A stretch of DNA of 64,000 bases from Erpetoichthys calabaricus (GCF_900747795.2 NC_041404.2:106117830-106181829), one strand, 5' to 3'. Numbered from the stretch's first letter, positions 34,049-46,082 are shown. The notes: generated by a model not told the origin, from the letters alone. Numbers and translations: made by a program.

Positions 34049-37000
34049 ATGACATTAAAAACTCAGAATCAATGTCTCAATGATGGGACAGTTAACTTTG
34101 TGAGTTGGAATGTTAAAGGCCTGAATCACGAATTAAAGAGAAAGAAAGTATGCTCTCACCTAACAGGCTTAAACGCTAAAATAGTATTTTTACAGGAGAC
34201 CCACTTACTAACCAAGGATCAGTTCAGATTACAAAAAGACTGGACTGGCCAAATGTTCCATTCTAGCTTTATAAAGAAAACTAGAGGGGTGGGAATTCTC
34301 ATACATAGAACAGTTCCATTTGTAGCATCAGATGTAGTGTCGGACCCTGAAGGGAGATATGTGATGGTCATGGGCAACTTATATAACAGTAAAATGATTT
34401 TGATAAATGTTTATGCACCCAATGTTGATGATAAGGAATTCATGCAAAATCTATTTTCATCCATTCCCAATGTGAACACTCATAAAATTATAATGGCTGG
34501 GGACTTTAATTGTGTTTTAAATCCACTCTTAGATAGGACTCCTGTGACAGGGGGGACGACATCTAATACTGCAAAGATAATTACACAGTTTTTAAATGAT
34601 CACAACTTATCAGACCCCTGGAGGTTTCTTAACCCAAACTCAAGAACATATTCGTTCTACTCACCAGTGCATTTTAGCTACTCAAGAATTGATTATTTTT
34701 TTATAGATAATAATTTCCTGCCTACAATTAAATCATGCAAATATGACACAATTGTTATCTCTGACCATGCCCCTCTAGTCTTGGAGCTAAAATCAATAAG
34801 CCCCTCACACTCACCTCGCAGATGGCGTCTTAACCCTCTTTTATTGGCAGATGAGAACTGCACAGAATTTATATCCAAACAAATCAGCTTCTTCCTAGAG
34901 ACAAACATGTCCACAGAGGTTTCTGCAGGAACACTCTGGGAAACTCTAAGGGCCTTCTTAAGAGGACAGATTATTTCATATCTTTCCCACAGAAATAAAT
35001 TAGAAACTAAGAAAGTGTCAGAGCTAAGAAATGAAATTACTAGAATAGATGAAGAACAAGCCAGGCGTCCAAATGAAGTTCTCCACAGGAAAAGGCAGGC
35101 CCTACATACAGAACTTAACATTTTAACAACTAAAGAAACTGAACAACTTATTTATAAGTCTAGACAGCATTCCTATGAACACGGAGAAAAAGCTAATAAG
35201 CTTTTAGCTCAACAAATTCATAAACAAGTAGTTCACAATGCAATACCAGTATATCACCAACAAGAATGGAGAAGAAATCATCGACCATAATAAAATTATG
35301 CACACATTTAGAGATTACTATAAGTCTTTATATTCCACTGAGCCCAAAGCAGACAACACACACTCTAATGCATTTCTGGATACATCACAGATACCACAAA
35401 TAGATGCTTTAAGTGCTGAGGAACTGGATAAACCTCTAACGCTAACAGAACTACTAGATGCTATAAAGTCACTACAAAGCGGGAAATCATCAGGCCCTGA
35501 TGGTTACCCCGTAGAATTTTATAAGAAATTCTCCACTCAGCTAGCTCCCCTCTTATTGGCAACATTTACAGAAGCTAGAGATAACCAAATACTACCTCAA
35601 ACATTTTGACAAGCATTAATCACCGTCTTTCCTAAACAAAATAAGGACTTGTTACAATGTGCATCATACAGACCAATTTCACTCCTGAATAATGATGTTA
35701 AGATACTCTCAAAAATCCTAGCTAGAAGGATGGAGAAAGTGCTGCCCTCGGTAATATCACAAGATCAAACTGGATTTATTAAAGGCCAACACCTATCTTC
35801 AAATCTCCAACGCTTGTTTAATGTTATATATTCACCAGCAAAATCAAACACCCCGGAGATATTACTATCATTAGACGCAGAAAAAGCATTTGATATGATT
35901 GAATGGAATTACCTTTTCACTGCATTGGAGAAATTTGGGTTTGGCCCGAATATTTGTGCTTGGATCAAACTACTGTATACCAATCTAGAAGCTTCAGTTT
36001 GTATTAATAACATTTGCTCAGACTACTTTAAACTAGAACGTGGTACCAGACAAGGATGTCCCTTGTCGCCACTGTTGTTTTCAATCGCTATTGAATCACT
36101 GGCGGTTCACTGCCGAAACTCTTATCAGATAAAGGGGATTGTCAGAGAAGGACTGGAACAGAAAATTTCTCTATATGCAGATGATATGGTCTTATATATA
36201 TCAGACCCAGAAAACACTGTCCCCGCACTAACAGAATTTCAAAAGATATCTGGTTTTAGAATTAATCTGAATAAAAGTATAATCTTTCCAGTGAATTCAC
36301 AAGCATATAATATTAGATTAGACACCCTACCTTTTACCATAGCAGATCAGTTTAAATACCTAGGGGTAAATATCACAAGTAAACATAAAGCTCTTTATCA
36401 ACAAAATTTTGCCGTCTGTATGGAAAAAATTAAGCAAGACTTGCATAGATGGTCAACCCTTCATCTCACTCTAGCCAGAAGAATTAACATCGTTAAGATG
36501 AATATCCTTCCTAAACTTCTCTTTTTATTTCAAAACATTCCAATATATATCAATAAATCGTTTTTTAAACAGTTAGATTCAATAATAACCTCATTCATTT
36601 GGAACTCAAAACACCCACGTATCCGAAGAGCAACCCTACAAAGACCTCAGGCTGAAGGTGGCATGGCTTTACCTAATTTTCAGTTTTATTACTGGGTAGC
36701 AAACATACAAGCCATAAAAACCTGGACACAAATAAACGAACATACACAGGCTTGGTCCGCAATAGAAGTAAAATCCTGTAGTACTTCTTTATATTCCCTG
36801 CTCTGCTCTCCAATAAATGAAAGTTATCGCAAATATACTAATAACCCAATTGTGCTTTACTCACTCAGAATATGGAACCAAATTATAAAGCATTTTAAGA
36901 TGGAAAATCTTTTATCAGTGGCACCTCTGCAAGAGAACCACCTCTTTCAACCTTCGCAAGTATATCCAGTTTTTAATACCTGGAAAAGTTTTGGGATTAA

Positions 37001-37823
37001 AATGCTCAGAGATCTTTATATAGACAACATATTTACATGTTTTGAACAATTACGTTCAAAATTCAACCTCCCAGCTACACATTTCTTTTACTATCTTCAA
37101 ATTAGAAATTTTGTTAAACAGAAATTGCCCGATTTCCCCCACCTTGCACCCTCCACAATGCTGGAAAAAATACTGCTCAATTTCGAGGAAACAAACACTA
37201 TTTCCGCAATATATAAAATCTTATTAGAGTCCCTACCTTTCAAAGATCCAAGAGGACATTGGGAAGAAGATCTCTTAATCAATATATCAGAAAAGGAGTG
37301 GAAGGTAGCAAAGCAGAGAATTCACTCGAGTTCTATATGCGCAAAGCATAGAATTATTCAACTAAAAATTATATATCAAGCCCATCTGTCTCGCTTAAAA
37401 CTGTCCAAAATGTTTCCAGGGCAGGATCCAACCTGCGAACGCTGCAACCAAGCTCCTGCCTCACTGGGTCACATGTTTTGGGCCTGCACCAAACTAACAT
37501 CATTTTGGACAAAAATGTTTAAGTGCCTCTCAGACAGCCTTGGTATCACAATCCCTCCTAACCCATTAACAGCTGTGTTCGGTGTTCTTCCAGATGGACT
37601 TGAAGTAGAGAAGGACAAGCAAACGGTGATTGCATTCACTACACTTTTGGCACGCAGACTTATTTTGTTAAATTGGAAGAATCCTAATTCTCATCTTATA
37701 AGTCAGTGGGAAACCGATGTTTTATATTATTTGAAATTGGAAAAAATCAAATTTTCAGTTAGAGGATCTGTACAAAATTTTTTCAAAACATGGCAGGATT
37801 TAATCAATATTATTTTAGAATAA
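34049..37823 (+). pseudogene. ORF2 protein of the L1-type LINE (endonuclease + RT), two lesions
   Basis: APE-type endonuclease first (34049-34800): SWNVKGLN, LQETHLL (catalytic Glu), AGDFNCVLN and the ISDHAPL end block. A linker follows with a frameshift near 35250 (phase moves to 35238-35609) and one TGA at 35607-35609, likely from CGA or a similar codon. RT then runs open from 35649 to 37823: YRPISLLNNDVKIL, LSLDAEKAFDMIEW (motif A), GTRQGCPLSPLLF (motif B) and LYADDMVLYI (catalytic DD). The C-terminal part has a cysteine-rich CERCNQA...LGHMFWAC motif. The protein nicks target DNA and copies the LINE RNA. The RT half of 724 codons is fully open. Confidence 0.9.
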
Positions 37824-38067
37824 GAGAAATAACTATTACCGCATTTAACTCCCTTCTCCATCTCTTATTTACATAGATATTTACTTCTCCCTTTCTTTTG
37901 TTTAATGTTGCCTTATTAAAAAGCCTTAAGCAATTTTCCTTTAGCTAAGCTCTCCTTCTCAGGGGTGGGGTTTAATTAGTCTTCAAATTTGTTGGGTTAT
38001 AAATTGATCTGTTTGTATGGAATGATTACAATGAAAATTAATAAAATAAAAATATAAAAAAAAAAAA

Positions 38068-38085
38068 AGAAGTTGATGTAGTCAG
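38068..38085 (+). repeat. Right 18-bp target duplication of the L1-type LINE
   Basis: Identical to 32003-32020; directly follows the A-rich tail. Confidence 0.95.
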
Positions 38086-39112
38086 TAGTGCAGTCAACAA
38101 CTTCCTCAATGTTCTCACTCTGTGATCCCTGCAGGATATCCCAGTCTGTAGTTCCAAAACATTCTCTCAGAGCCTTCTCTGCCTCCGGGGTCCACTTCCT
38201 GAATGATCGTGTGGTTGCAGGTAGGACCCTCACTTTTGGTTTGTAGTGAGGCTGAAGCAGAACCAGGTTATGATCTGCTTTCCCAAGCGCAGGCAGCGGG
38301 GTGGCGCTGTATGTGTCTTTAATGTTTGCATACAGTAAATCAATAGTCTTATTTCCCCGGGTGTTACAGTCCACATACTGGGAGAAGGCAGGTAATGTTT
38401 TGTCCAGCGTCACATGGTTAAAGTCTCCAGCGATTAGCACAAGTGCCTCAGGGTGCTGCGTTTGTAACTTAGCAACAGCAGAATGGATGATGTCACTCAC
38501 TGTCTCCACGTCCACCCGAGGAGGGATGTAAACAATAACAACAATGACATGTCCGAACTCTCTGGGCAAGTAATAGGGATGCAAACTTATGGCCAACAGT
38601 TCGATGTCCCTGCAGCAAGTGGAGACTTTGACGTTAACATGTCCAGAGGTACACCACCTTGTATTAACATAGAGAGCGAGTCCTCCTCCTTTGTGCTTCC
38701 CGCAGGTACTTGCATCTCTGTCCGCTCTAACTGTGCTAAACCCGGGTAGCTCCACGTTAGCATCTGGGATGGTGGTAGTTAGCCATGTTTCGCAAAAGCA
38801 CAACAAACTGCATTCTCTGTAGGTTCTTACATTTTTCACCAGCGCAGCCAGTTCGTCAATTTTATTTGAGATTGAGTTCACATTTCCCTGAATCACAGAA
38901 GGCACCGAAGGCTTAAAACGCCACTTTCTCGCAAGCTGTTTCATTTTTAGCTTAGTGCCGGCTCTGCTGCCATGATACCGCCTTCTTCTTACCTCGTTGG
39001 GTAAATAGGGCGATTTGGTCGGGAGCCTCCCGTCATGATAAATGCGGTGGTACAGGTAAGCGAGACCCGTACCGTATACCATAGAGGGATGCAGTGTGAA
39101 CCAGGCCCGCAA
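38086..39112 (-). pseudogene. APE-type endonuclease half of Rex1/CR1-type LINE copy B
   Basis: Open in the minus frame from 39112 down to the L1-type insertion. Catalytic blocks: GNVNSISNKIDEL (Asn block), LCFCETWLTT (Glu), VVIVYIPPR, LIAGDFNHVT (Asp/Asn) and KADHNLVLL (final Asp-His). These are the residues of the phosphodiesterase that nicks the target. The N terminus has a basic stretch (RRRRYHGSRAGTKLKMKQLARKWRF). The last residues of the frame are encoded by the inserted L1 tail. The closest paralogue here is 52852-53952. Confidence 0.82.
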
Positions 39113-39277
39113 TTACTTTGTAGCGGGTGCCAAGTTACTGCGAGCCCTACAAGGGAGGCGGAAATGTGGACCGGGTGCTTGGTGGAAGGGTCGATCGAGC
39201 CGGAGCAGCTGAATAGTGCTGTCTGCCGGAGCAATGCAACCCTGAAGACACGGACATATATAAATCAAAGGGGATTC

Positions 39278-40640
39278 AACAACAACAACAACATTTATTT
39301 ATATAGCACATTTTCATACAAAAAGTAGCTCAAAGTCCTTTACATAATGAAGAAAAGAAAAATAAAAGACAAAATAAGAAATTAAAATAGGGCAACATTA
39401 GTTAACATAGAAAAGGAGTAAGGTCCGATGGCCAGGGTGGACAGAAAAAACAAAAAAAAACTCCAGAAAGCTGGAGAAAAAAAAAAAAAATCTGTAGGGG
39501 TTCCAGGCAACGAGACCGCCCAGTCCCCTCTGGGCATTCCACCTAACATAAATGAAATAGTCCTCTTTGTAGTTAGGGTTCTCATGGAGTCACTTGATGC
39601 TGATGGTCATACAGACTTCTGGCTTTTAATCCATCCATCATTTTTGGAACATCATGGTACTTAGAGTAGACACCGGAAAAGGAAACAGAAGAGAGAGTAG
39701 GGGTTAGTACAGATTTTAGAGCCACCATGAATAGTTATTATAATGAATTGGATATACAGAGTATCAGGATTAAATTACAGTGAAGTTATGAGAAGGCCAT
39801 GTTAAAGTAATGTGTTTTCAGCAGTTTTTTAAAGTGCTCCACTGTATTAGCCTGGCGAATTCCTATTGGCAGGCTATTCCAGATTTTAGGTGCATAACAG
39901 CAGAAGGCCGCCTCACCACTTCTTTTAAGTTTTGCTCTTGGAATTCTAAGGAGACACTCAGTTGAGTATCTGAGGTTGCGATTTGGAATATAAGACGTCA
40001 GACATTCCGATATATAAGATGGGGCGAGATTATTTAAGGCTTTATAAACCATAAGCAAAATTTTAAAATCAATCCTGAATGACACAGGTAACCAGTGTAG
40101 TGACATCAAAACTGGAGAGATGTGCTCGGATTTTCTTTTCCTGGTAAGGATTCTAGCAGCTGCATTCTGCACTAGTTGCAAACGATTTATGTCTTTTTTG
40201 GGTATTCCTGAGAGGAGTGCGTTACAGTAATCTAGTCGACTGAAAACAAACGCGTGAACTAATTTCTCAGCATCTTTCAATGACATAAGAGGTCTAACTT
40301 TTGCTATGTTTCTTAAGTGAAAAAATGCTGTCCTAGTGATCTGATTAATATGCAATTTAAAATTTAGATTACAGTCAACAGTTACCCCTAAGCTTTTTAC
40401 CTACGTTTTGACTTTTAATCCTAATGCATCCAGTTTATTTCTAATAGCCTCATTGTATCCATTATTGCCAATCACTAAGATTTCAGTTTTCTCTTTATTT
40501 AACTTGAGAAAGTTACTATTCATCCATTCTGAAATACAAGTCAGACATTGTGTTAGTGAATCAAGAGATTTGGGGTCATCAGGTACAATTGATAAATACA
40601 GCTGTGTGTCATCAGCATAGCTGTGGTAGTTCACGTTTTA
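39278..40640 (-). mobile_element. L2-type LINE (family A), 5'-truncated
   Basis: 3' end with (CAA)n and 'atttatttatatagcaca' at 39278-39310; RT C-terminal half at 39786-40634. It is closely similar to the copies at 7677 and 18737. It ends on the left next to the Rex1-type copy B and on the right in an AT run that received an LTR element. Confidence 0.85.
39786..40634 (-). pseudogene. RT C-terminal part of the L2-type LINE (family A)
   Basis: Two minus-strand frames: 40401-40634 begins with the active-site phrase [11 protein letters not shown] and ends in KTEILVIGNNGY; 39786-40355 has FHLRNIAKVR, FSRLDYCNALLSG, LQLVQNAAARIL and LHWLPVSFRI. The frames are interrupted near 40400, where sister copies have a contiguous thumb region. 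Only the second half of RT is present because of 5' truncation. Confidence 0.82.
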
Positions 40641-40656
40641 CCAAATATATATATAT

Positions 40657-41400
40657 TGTGGGATATGGCTGGCCATTTATCCCGGCCAATACCCCAGGCC
40701 GCTAGATGGAGCCCTCCTTGCACGTGGAGATGCCCCGAATTCCAGCAGGGCATCATGGACTATGGAGTTTTAATACACAGCCCTGCTGGATAACGTCTGT
40801 GCCACCAGGGGATGCTGCAGGGAGACACAGACAAGTTTATTTTCCATACAGCCCGGAAGTAAATCCTAGTCACATGGTTGGAAGAAATAAAGTGCTTCTG
40901 AGCTGATGAAGAAAAGAAGTTTTTACCTGACCCGGGAGTGATGAGGACTTATGGATTGTTGGGATGGAACCACTTCCAGGTCAGGGACTATAAAGGACTC
41001 TGGGGAACCCCAGACGAGTGAGCTGAGCTGGGTGGAAGGGTGGCAACGTGTCTGGGAGAGGATGATTGGTTTATTGTATTGGTTATTGATTATTTATGAG
41101 TATTGTGGAGAGAAGGGTGCTTGGCGCACATTATTATTATAAAATAAATAATAATTGGATTTTTATCTGGTGTCTGACATCTGATCTGAGGGTTCAAGGG
41201 GACGACAGTGCCTCTATATTTCACAGTGGTGTAGTTGGCAGGATTCTCTGGCCGTCGGTTTGGCAGAGGACCTGAATTTATAAAATTTCTGTGGACAGAG
41301 AACCCCAAGAAGACAGCGTCAGGACACGCAGAGAAAACCACCATACTCAGTAGTAGCGGGTGCCACATTTTAGGAACTGTGCTTAACAACTGTGTAATAA
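40657..41400 (+). mobile_element. LTR retroelement fossil: LTR plus a short stub of internal sequence
   Basis: The LTR (40657-41225) starts TGTGGG, ends TTTCACA, has a TATA-type box (gactataaagg near 40987) and an AATAAA signal (41140-41150). It aligns in layout with the reverse-strand LTR at 55826-56395. Directly after it comes 'gtggtgtagttggcaggatt', which looks like a primer-binding site, and about 170 bp of internal sequence. The rest of the element is absent. It is broken; the likely family is gypsy- or ERV-like and moderately old. Confidence 0.65.
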
Positions 41401-41632
41401 AACTAGAGGTAGACAGATGAAACCTATTAGATAAACAGTTAAAGCTGGAATGTAGTACACAAGCATTTTAAGGAATCCCTGACATCCATTTTTTTAAATT
41501 TCTGACCACCTCTAACAATATAAATCAAGAACTGTAAGGAATACATAGACTTTCCAAATCTTATATACACTTCCAGAAGTAAATATCAGTGTATCAGACC
41601 AATTGCTCTCAATCACTGGAGAATCCCAATTT
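41401..41632. other. No recognisable feature
   Basis: Short AT-rich gap between the LTR fossil stub and the last exon of the decayed gene. Confidence 0.4.
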
Positions 41633-41836
41633 TCAATTTTTATGTGCATGAATCAGTCCAAAAAGCATCATACTTCCAAAGGTGACACTACGTAGGTTTT
41701 GCAGAACTTCCATTCCTTCAAGTACAATGCCAACATCTGTAGGTTCCTCTTCACGACTGGCACTCGTTGTATAAATGATGTAGAAGCCCATTGTTGTCTG
41801 TGCAATCGCAGACTCAGCCTCTGCACAATCACAGTC
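41633..41836 (-). pseudogene. Exon d of the decayed gene (terminal)
   Basis: Opens after a pyrimidine-rich acceptor and reads DCDCAEAESAIAQTTMGFYI, then the VGIVLEGMEVLQNL block and MLFGLIHAHKN before TGA. The phase matches exon c (which ends on a full codon). Relatives as I recall them continue beyond this point, so the end may be premature. Confidence 0.55.
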
Positions 41837-42084
41837 CTGGAGGATAAGCAAAGAAGAATAAGATGTGCAACTGTTTTATACATTTACAGTTGACAAGTGT
41901 CTCATTTAGATTGTATGATCAAACTCCAAATTCATGCAGCATTTTTTTCATCTTTCAGTGCACACTGCAAACAAACATGGGCAATGCTAAACTATGATGT
42001 CTATAAGACAATTAACATAATGTAAATACATGTATATCCATAACTTACACATAATGTAAAGAGAGCAGGTAGACATACACTTAC

Positions 42085-42175
42085 CATGTATTCCTTGAGA
42101 AGTGTCTCCATGTCTTCATTGAAAGAGACACTTAAGCTCCTCAGGACACAGTTATGCTTAATGTTTGTCTTCATT
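42085..42175 (-). pseudogene. Exon c of the decayed gene
   Basis: 91 nt between ttgtttcag and gtaagt. The readable product includes NCVLRSLSVSFNED and METLLKEYM. The splice signals are strong on both sides. Confidence 0.58.
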
Positions 42176-42649
42176 CTGAAACAAGTATACCAAAAAGATT
42201 CCAAAGAATATTACATTTGTCAATGCACAGACATAATTTAATTAGTTTAACTAATGCTGAATTCAAAGTTAAATCAATGAAGTAATGTTTAAAGTTTATA
42301 TCACCCAGGGCTGTATTTGGTGGATCCACTCTCAAGACATGTTTGTAACCACATTATTCTAAGAACTTTGATATAGTTATATAATCTCAAATACAATATA
42401 CAATCTCTGATTGTATGTTAAATTTTGCATGAGAGAAATTGTTCGTTCTTTGTGTGTTTTAAGCTGCGTTAATACAAAGATCAATAAAAGGTTTGGTAAT
42501 ATAAATTCATAAAAACATAGACAGATATGTAACATGTAGGCAAATATGTGTAACTTTTAGAGAAGGAGATAGAATGGATTAGGAGGAGAAAGAGAAAAAA
42601 GTCCTATGAATTTCAGCAGCTTGTTGCTTGACTACATAAAAACACTTAC

Positions 42650-42804
42650 TGTAGCTGCCGTTGCCATTATGGCATGGATTTTCTGTCCTGCAGATCATCC
42701 TTTGGCACAGAAAACCTCCATCAGGCCATCAGTGTATCTGTCCAGTTGTCCAATGAATTTTGATTTAGAGAAGCAGTTGTTGCACACATGAACTCCAGGT
42801 TGAC
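42650..42804 (-). pseudogene. Exon b of the decayed gene
   Basis: 155 nt between ctccttcag and gtaagt. The frame reads VHVCNNCFSKSKFIGQLDRY and continues to CAKG, then TGA, then SAGQKIHAIM in the same frame. The in-frame stop is the clearest sign of decay. Confidence 0.58.
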
Positions 42805-43239
42805 CTGAAGGAGAGCAGAAAAGACATAACAAGATGTATAAACCTGAATGCAATTAGTATGAGGATTTGCATCGACATTTCAAATTAATGGGTTAATAAA
42901 CTTACTTCACTAACTCCAAACAGTGCTAGGCATCGGTTTCACACCTCTACAAACATTGAAGAACTTCTTATCTTCTGTACGAAAAGGTACACTGCATCTT
43001 TTCCTTGATCAATGCCTCATCATTCTTTTTTTGTTTTTAAACTCGGTCAAAAGAGCAACCCTTTCCATCCCTAGGGTGTCTGTGGTCTCACCTCTTGGAT
43101 GGCTTAGACAGAAATTAACCTATGCCTTCCGGGGCTTCTTTATGTTTGCAGCTGGTTTACCCTGACCTTTCCATTTGTTCTTAAGTGAGTTGTCAAGAAC
43201 TTCTGGTTGTCCAGCTCAGCCGAGCTTGGAGCGGAAGTT

Positions 43240-43384
43240 CATCATCTTGATCTTAATGCAGTGCTTTCATCCACAATATATCTGCGTAGACACAGGTGGA
43301 TATGTTTCAGCCTAAAATATTGTAGCAAGTCATACCTGGTAGATAATGAAATGTTACACAATTTACATGGCCACATTTGTATAT
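43240..43384 (-). pseudogene. Exon a of the decayed gene (C2H2-like)
   Basis: After acceptor ttgtttacag the frame gives PCKLCNISLSTRYDLLQYF and RLKHIH. Two Cys and a terminal His fit half of a C2H2 finger; the usual first His position is Tyr/Phe. The downstream end is uncertain. Confidence 0.5.
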
Positions 43385-43439
43385 CTGTAAACAAAAAACT
43401 GAAAATAATTAGTTGTTTGATCATTAACAAGTCATAGCT

Positions 43440-44012
43440 TCAAGTTAAACATTAAAAAAAAACTTTTTAAAAATACAAATATGTTTGTTTGCATAAACAT
43501 TAAAATAATGACATAGCCAACACCTTAAATAAACGTAAGACTTCAAATTTAATCCTCCTAGAAGCGCTGTCACTGCTTTCTGCCAAATTTTTACTAACAC
43601 AAATGAAAACACATTGCCTGCCCTCTGTGTCTGTAAGACTTACTTTTATTTATGCTGGGCATTATTTAACATGAGATTTTCAAAGAGCAGTAATCAACAA
43701 TGATTTTAACGATAATTAAAATTTGAAACGATATTGTTAACCGTCAGGAATGTTGCTATGGTTTACTGTGAACCCAGTAACAGTTTCACACCTGCTTGCA
43801 CCTGTGAGCAGCAGCACGATTCGTGCGCGTAGTTACAACCTTCACTTGCAGTTGCACGCGGGCAGGTTGCAAACAACACTTTTTATTAGGTGGGTAGCAC
43901 ATTCGTAAAATTTGGGAGCTACTAATCTGGTTAACCCATTCCCTTAATCGAGGATGAAGTGCAGGAAGCATTATTTTACATGCTCCTAATCCAAAAGTTT
44001 TACATTTGTCCT
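43440..44012. other. No recognisable gene; left flank of 5S cluster 2
   Basis: AT-rich then CG-containing sequence (43790-43870). It could hold the 5' part of the decayed gene, but no exon could be defended. Confidence 0.35.
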
Positions 44013-44124
44013 CTTTGCGGCCACACCAGTGTGAACACTTCTGATCTCAGAAGCTCAACACGCTCGGGCTCCACCAGTACTTGAACTGGAAACCGCCTGG
44101 GAACTCTGAATGCTTTAAGCTATT
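44013..44124 (+). pseudogene. 5S rRNA-like unit 13 (10-nt deletion, decayed)
   Basis: About 112 nt. C box gaactggaaaccgcctggg; the terminal T run is lost. Its beginning lies in an AT-rich flank, so the start is approximate. Confidence 0.83.
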
Positions 44125-44248
44125 AACCATTACTGTTGTACTCAACCTCGGCATCAATGTATGGCTTGGAAATGCATTTTTATCCTTTCAATTAGAAGAG
44201 GCTCCCCTTTTCTTCACTATATACCGAACATATAGGAGCAGAGCTTTC

Positions 44249-44360
44249 ACTTGCAGCCACACCATTGTGAACGCGCCTGATCTCGGAAGCTAAACACACT
44301 CGGGCTCGGCCAGTACTTGGAAGGGAGACTGCCTGGGAACCCCGAGTGCTGTAAGCTTTT
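44249..44360 (+). pseudogene. 5S rRNA-like unit 14 (10-nt deletion)
   Basis: 112 nt. The 'cactcgggctcgg'/'ccccgagtg' stem is intact; C box ggaagggagactgcctggg; TTTT terminator. Confidence 0.88.
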
Positions 44361-44449
44361 AGCCATTACTGTTGTACTTAACCTGAGAATCAGTGTATGG
44401 CTTGGAAACGCATCTTTATCCTTTCTTTTGGAAGCAGGCTCTCCTTTTC

Positions 44450-44540
44450 TTCACTATATTATATTATATTATATTATATTATATTATATTATATTATATT
44501 ATATTATATTATATTATATTATATTATATTATATATATAG
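44450..44540 (+). repeat. (ATATT)n microsatellite
   Basis: About 17 units between the 5S spacer and the 5' end of LINE copy C. It probably expanded from the spacer's 'ctatat'. Confidence 0.95.
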
Positions 44541-44559
44541 GCCTGTTGCTCTGACGTCA

Positions 44560-45702
44560 CATGTGATGAAGACCATGGAGAGGCTGCTGCTTCACCACCT
44601 GAGGCCACAGGTTCAACACATCCTTGACCCTCTGCAGTTCGTATTTCAGGAGAAGGTGGGAGCGGAGGATGCCATCATCTATAAGCTACACTGATCCCTC
44701 TCCCACTTGGACAGAGGCAGTGGTGCTGTAAGAATTATGTTTCTAGACTTCTCTAGCACCTTCAACACAATCCAATCTCTGCTCCTTAGGGACAAGCTGC
44801 CAGAGATGGGAGTAGATTCATACCTGGTGGCATGAATCGTGGACTATCTTAAAGACAGACCTCAGTATGTGCGTCTCGGGAACTGCACATCTGACATTGT
44901 GGTCAGCAACACAGGAGCGCCGCAGGGGACTGTACTTTCTCCGGTCGTGTTCAGCCTATATGCATCGGACTTCCAATACAACTCGGATTCCTGCCACGTG
45001 CAAAAGTTCGCTGACGATACTGCTATCATGGGCTGCATCAGGAGTGGGCAGGAGGAGGAGTATAGGGACCTAATCAAGGACTTTGTTAAGTGGTGCGACT
45101 CAAACCATCTACACCTGAACACCAGCAAAACCAAGGAGCTAGTGGTGGATTTTAGGAGGCCCAGACCCCTCATGGACCTCGTGATCATCAGAGGTGACTG
45201 TGTGCAGATGGTGCAGACCTATAAATACCTGGGAGTGCAGCTGGATGATAAATTAGACTGGACTGCCAATACTGATGCTCTGTGTAAGAAAGGACAGAGC
45301 CGGTTATACTTCCTTAGAAGGCTGGCATCCTTCAACATCTGCAATAAGATGCTGCAGATTTTCTATCAGACGGTTGTGGTGAGCGCCCTCTTCTATGCGG
45401 TGGTGTGCTGGGGAGGCAGCATAAAGAAGAGGGATGCCTCACGCCTGGACAAACTGGTGAGGAAGGCAGGCTCTATTGTTGGCATGGAGCTGGACAGCTT
45501 GACATCTGTGGCAGAGCGACGGGCGCTCAGCAGGCTCCTATCAATTATGGAGAATCTACTGCATCCACTAAACAGTGTTATCTCCAGACAGAAGAGCAGC
45601 TTCAGTGACAGACTGCTGTTACTGTCCTGCTCCACTGACAGACTGAGAAGATCATTCCTCCCCCAAACTATGCGACTCTTGAATTTCACCCGGGGGAGGT
45701 AA
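44560..45702 (+). pseudogene. Reverse transcriptase of LINE copy C, N-truncated
   Basis: 44560-44691 reads SHVMKTMERLLLHHLRPQV, then stops at a TGA near 44692 where sister copies read on; a second stop lies near 44834 (GCATGA). The frame 44839-45702 is open for 287 codons: YLKDRPQYVRLGNC, NTGAPQGTVLSPVVF (motif B), KFADDTAIMGC (catalytic DD), TSKTKELVVDFRR, YLGVQLDDKLDW and SRLDKLVRKAG. Both stops probably arose after insertion. Confidence 0.82.
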
Positions 45703-45704
45703 AC

Positions 45705-45820
<116 letters not shown>

Positions 45821-45845
45821 CTGAACATAAAGGAGTGGGGCCTTT

Positions 45846-45957
45846 GCTTACGGCAACACCAGTGTGAATGCATCTGATCTCAGAAACTAAACACGCTCGG
45901 GCTCAGCCAGTACTTGGATGGGTGACCACCTGGGAACCCCGAGTGCTGTAAGCTTTT
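45846..45957 (+). pseudogene. 5S rRNA-like unit 15 (10-nt deletion)
   Basis: 112 nt, C box ggatgggtgaccacctggg, both stems readable, TTTT terminator. Confidence 0.87.
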
Positions 45958-46082
45958 AGCCATTACTGTTGTAATTAACCTGAGCATCAGTGTATGGCTT
46001 GGAAGCGCATCTTTATCCTTTAATTTGGAAGCAGGCTTCCCCTTTATTCATTATATACTGAATGAAAAGGAGCAGGGCTTTC

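Larger units (their letters stand above)
32021..38067 (+). mobile_element. L1/Tx1-type LINE, near full length (6.05 kb)
   Basis: A complete layout: 5' UTR (32021-32272), ORF1 (32273-33251), inter-ORF region (33252-34048), ORF2 (34049-37823), 3' UTR and A-rich tail (38045-38067). A perfect 18-bp target duplication flanks it, and it lies within the endonuclease half of a Rex1-type LINE in the opposite orientation. I count three disabling changes: one frameshift in ORF1, one frameshift in ORF2 and one TGA in ORF2. The low lesion number and perfect duplication indicate a young copy. Confidence 0.92.
41633..43384 (-). pseudogene. Decayed multi-exon host-type gene, zinc-finger-like N terminus, uncharacterised fish family
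   Basis: Four exon-like blocks in order on the minus strand with good splice signals. Exon a, near 43240-43384: acceptor ttgtttacag, then MWPCKLCNISLSTRYDLL, a C2H2-like start. Exon b, 42650-42804: acceptor ctccttcag, donor gtaagt, with NNCFSKSKFIGQLDRY. Exon c, 42085-42175: acceptor ttgtttcag, donor gtaagt, with KHNCVLRSLSVSFNEDMETLLKEYM split over two phrases. Exon d, 41633-41836: acceptor atcctccag, with PTDVGIVLEGMEVLQNL ending at a TGA. The late blocks recall a fish-expanded family of uncharacterised proteins (from memory). Exon b has an in-frame TGA (after CAKG) and its phase does not fit exon c. No function is assigned. Confidence 0.55.

Noticed and set aside
43786-43971. CG-containing block upstream of the decayed gene as promoter
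   Set aside because: Only a handful of CpGs and no initiation motif; left unassigned.
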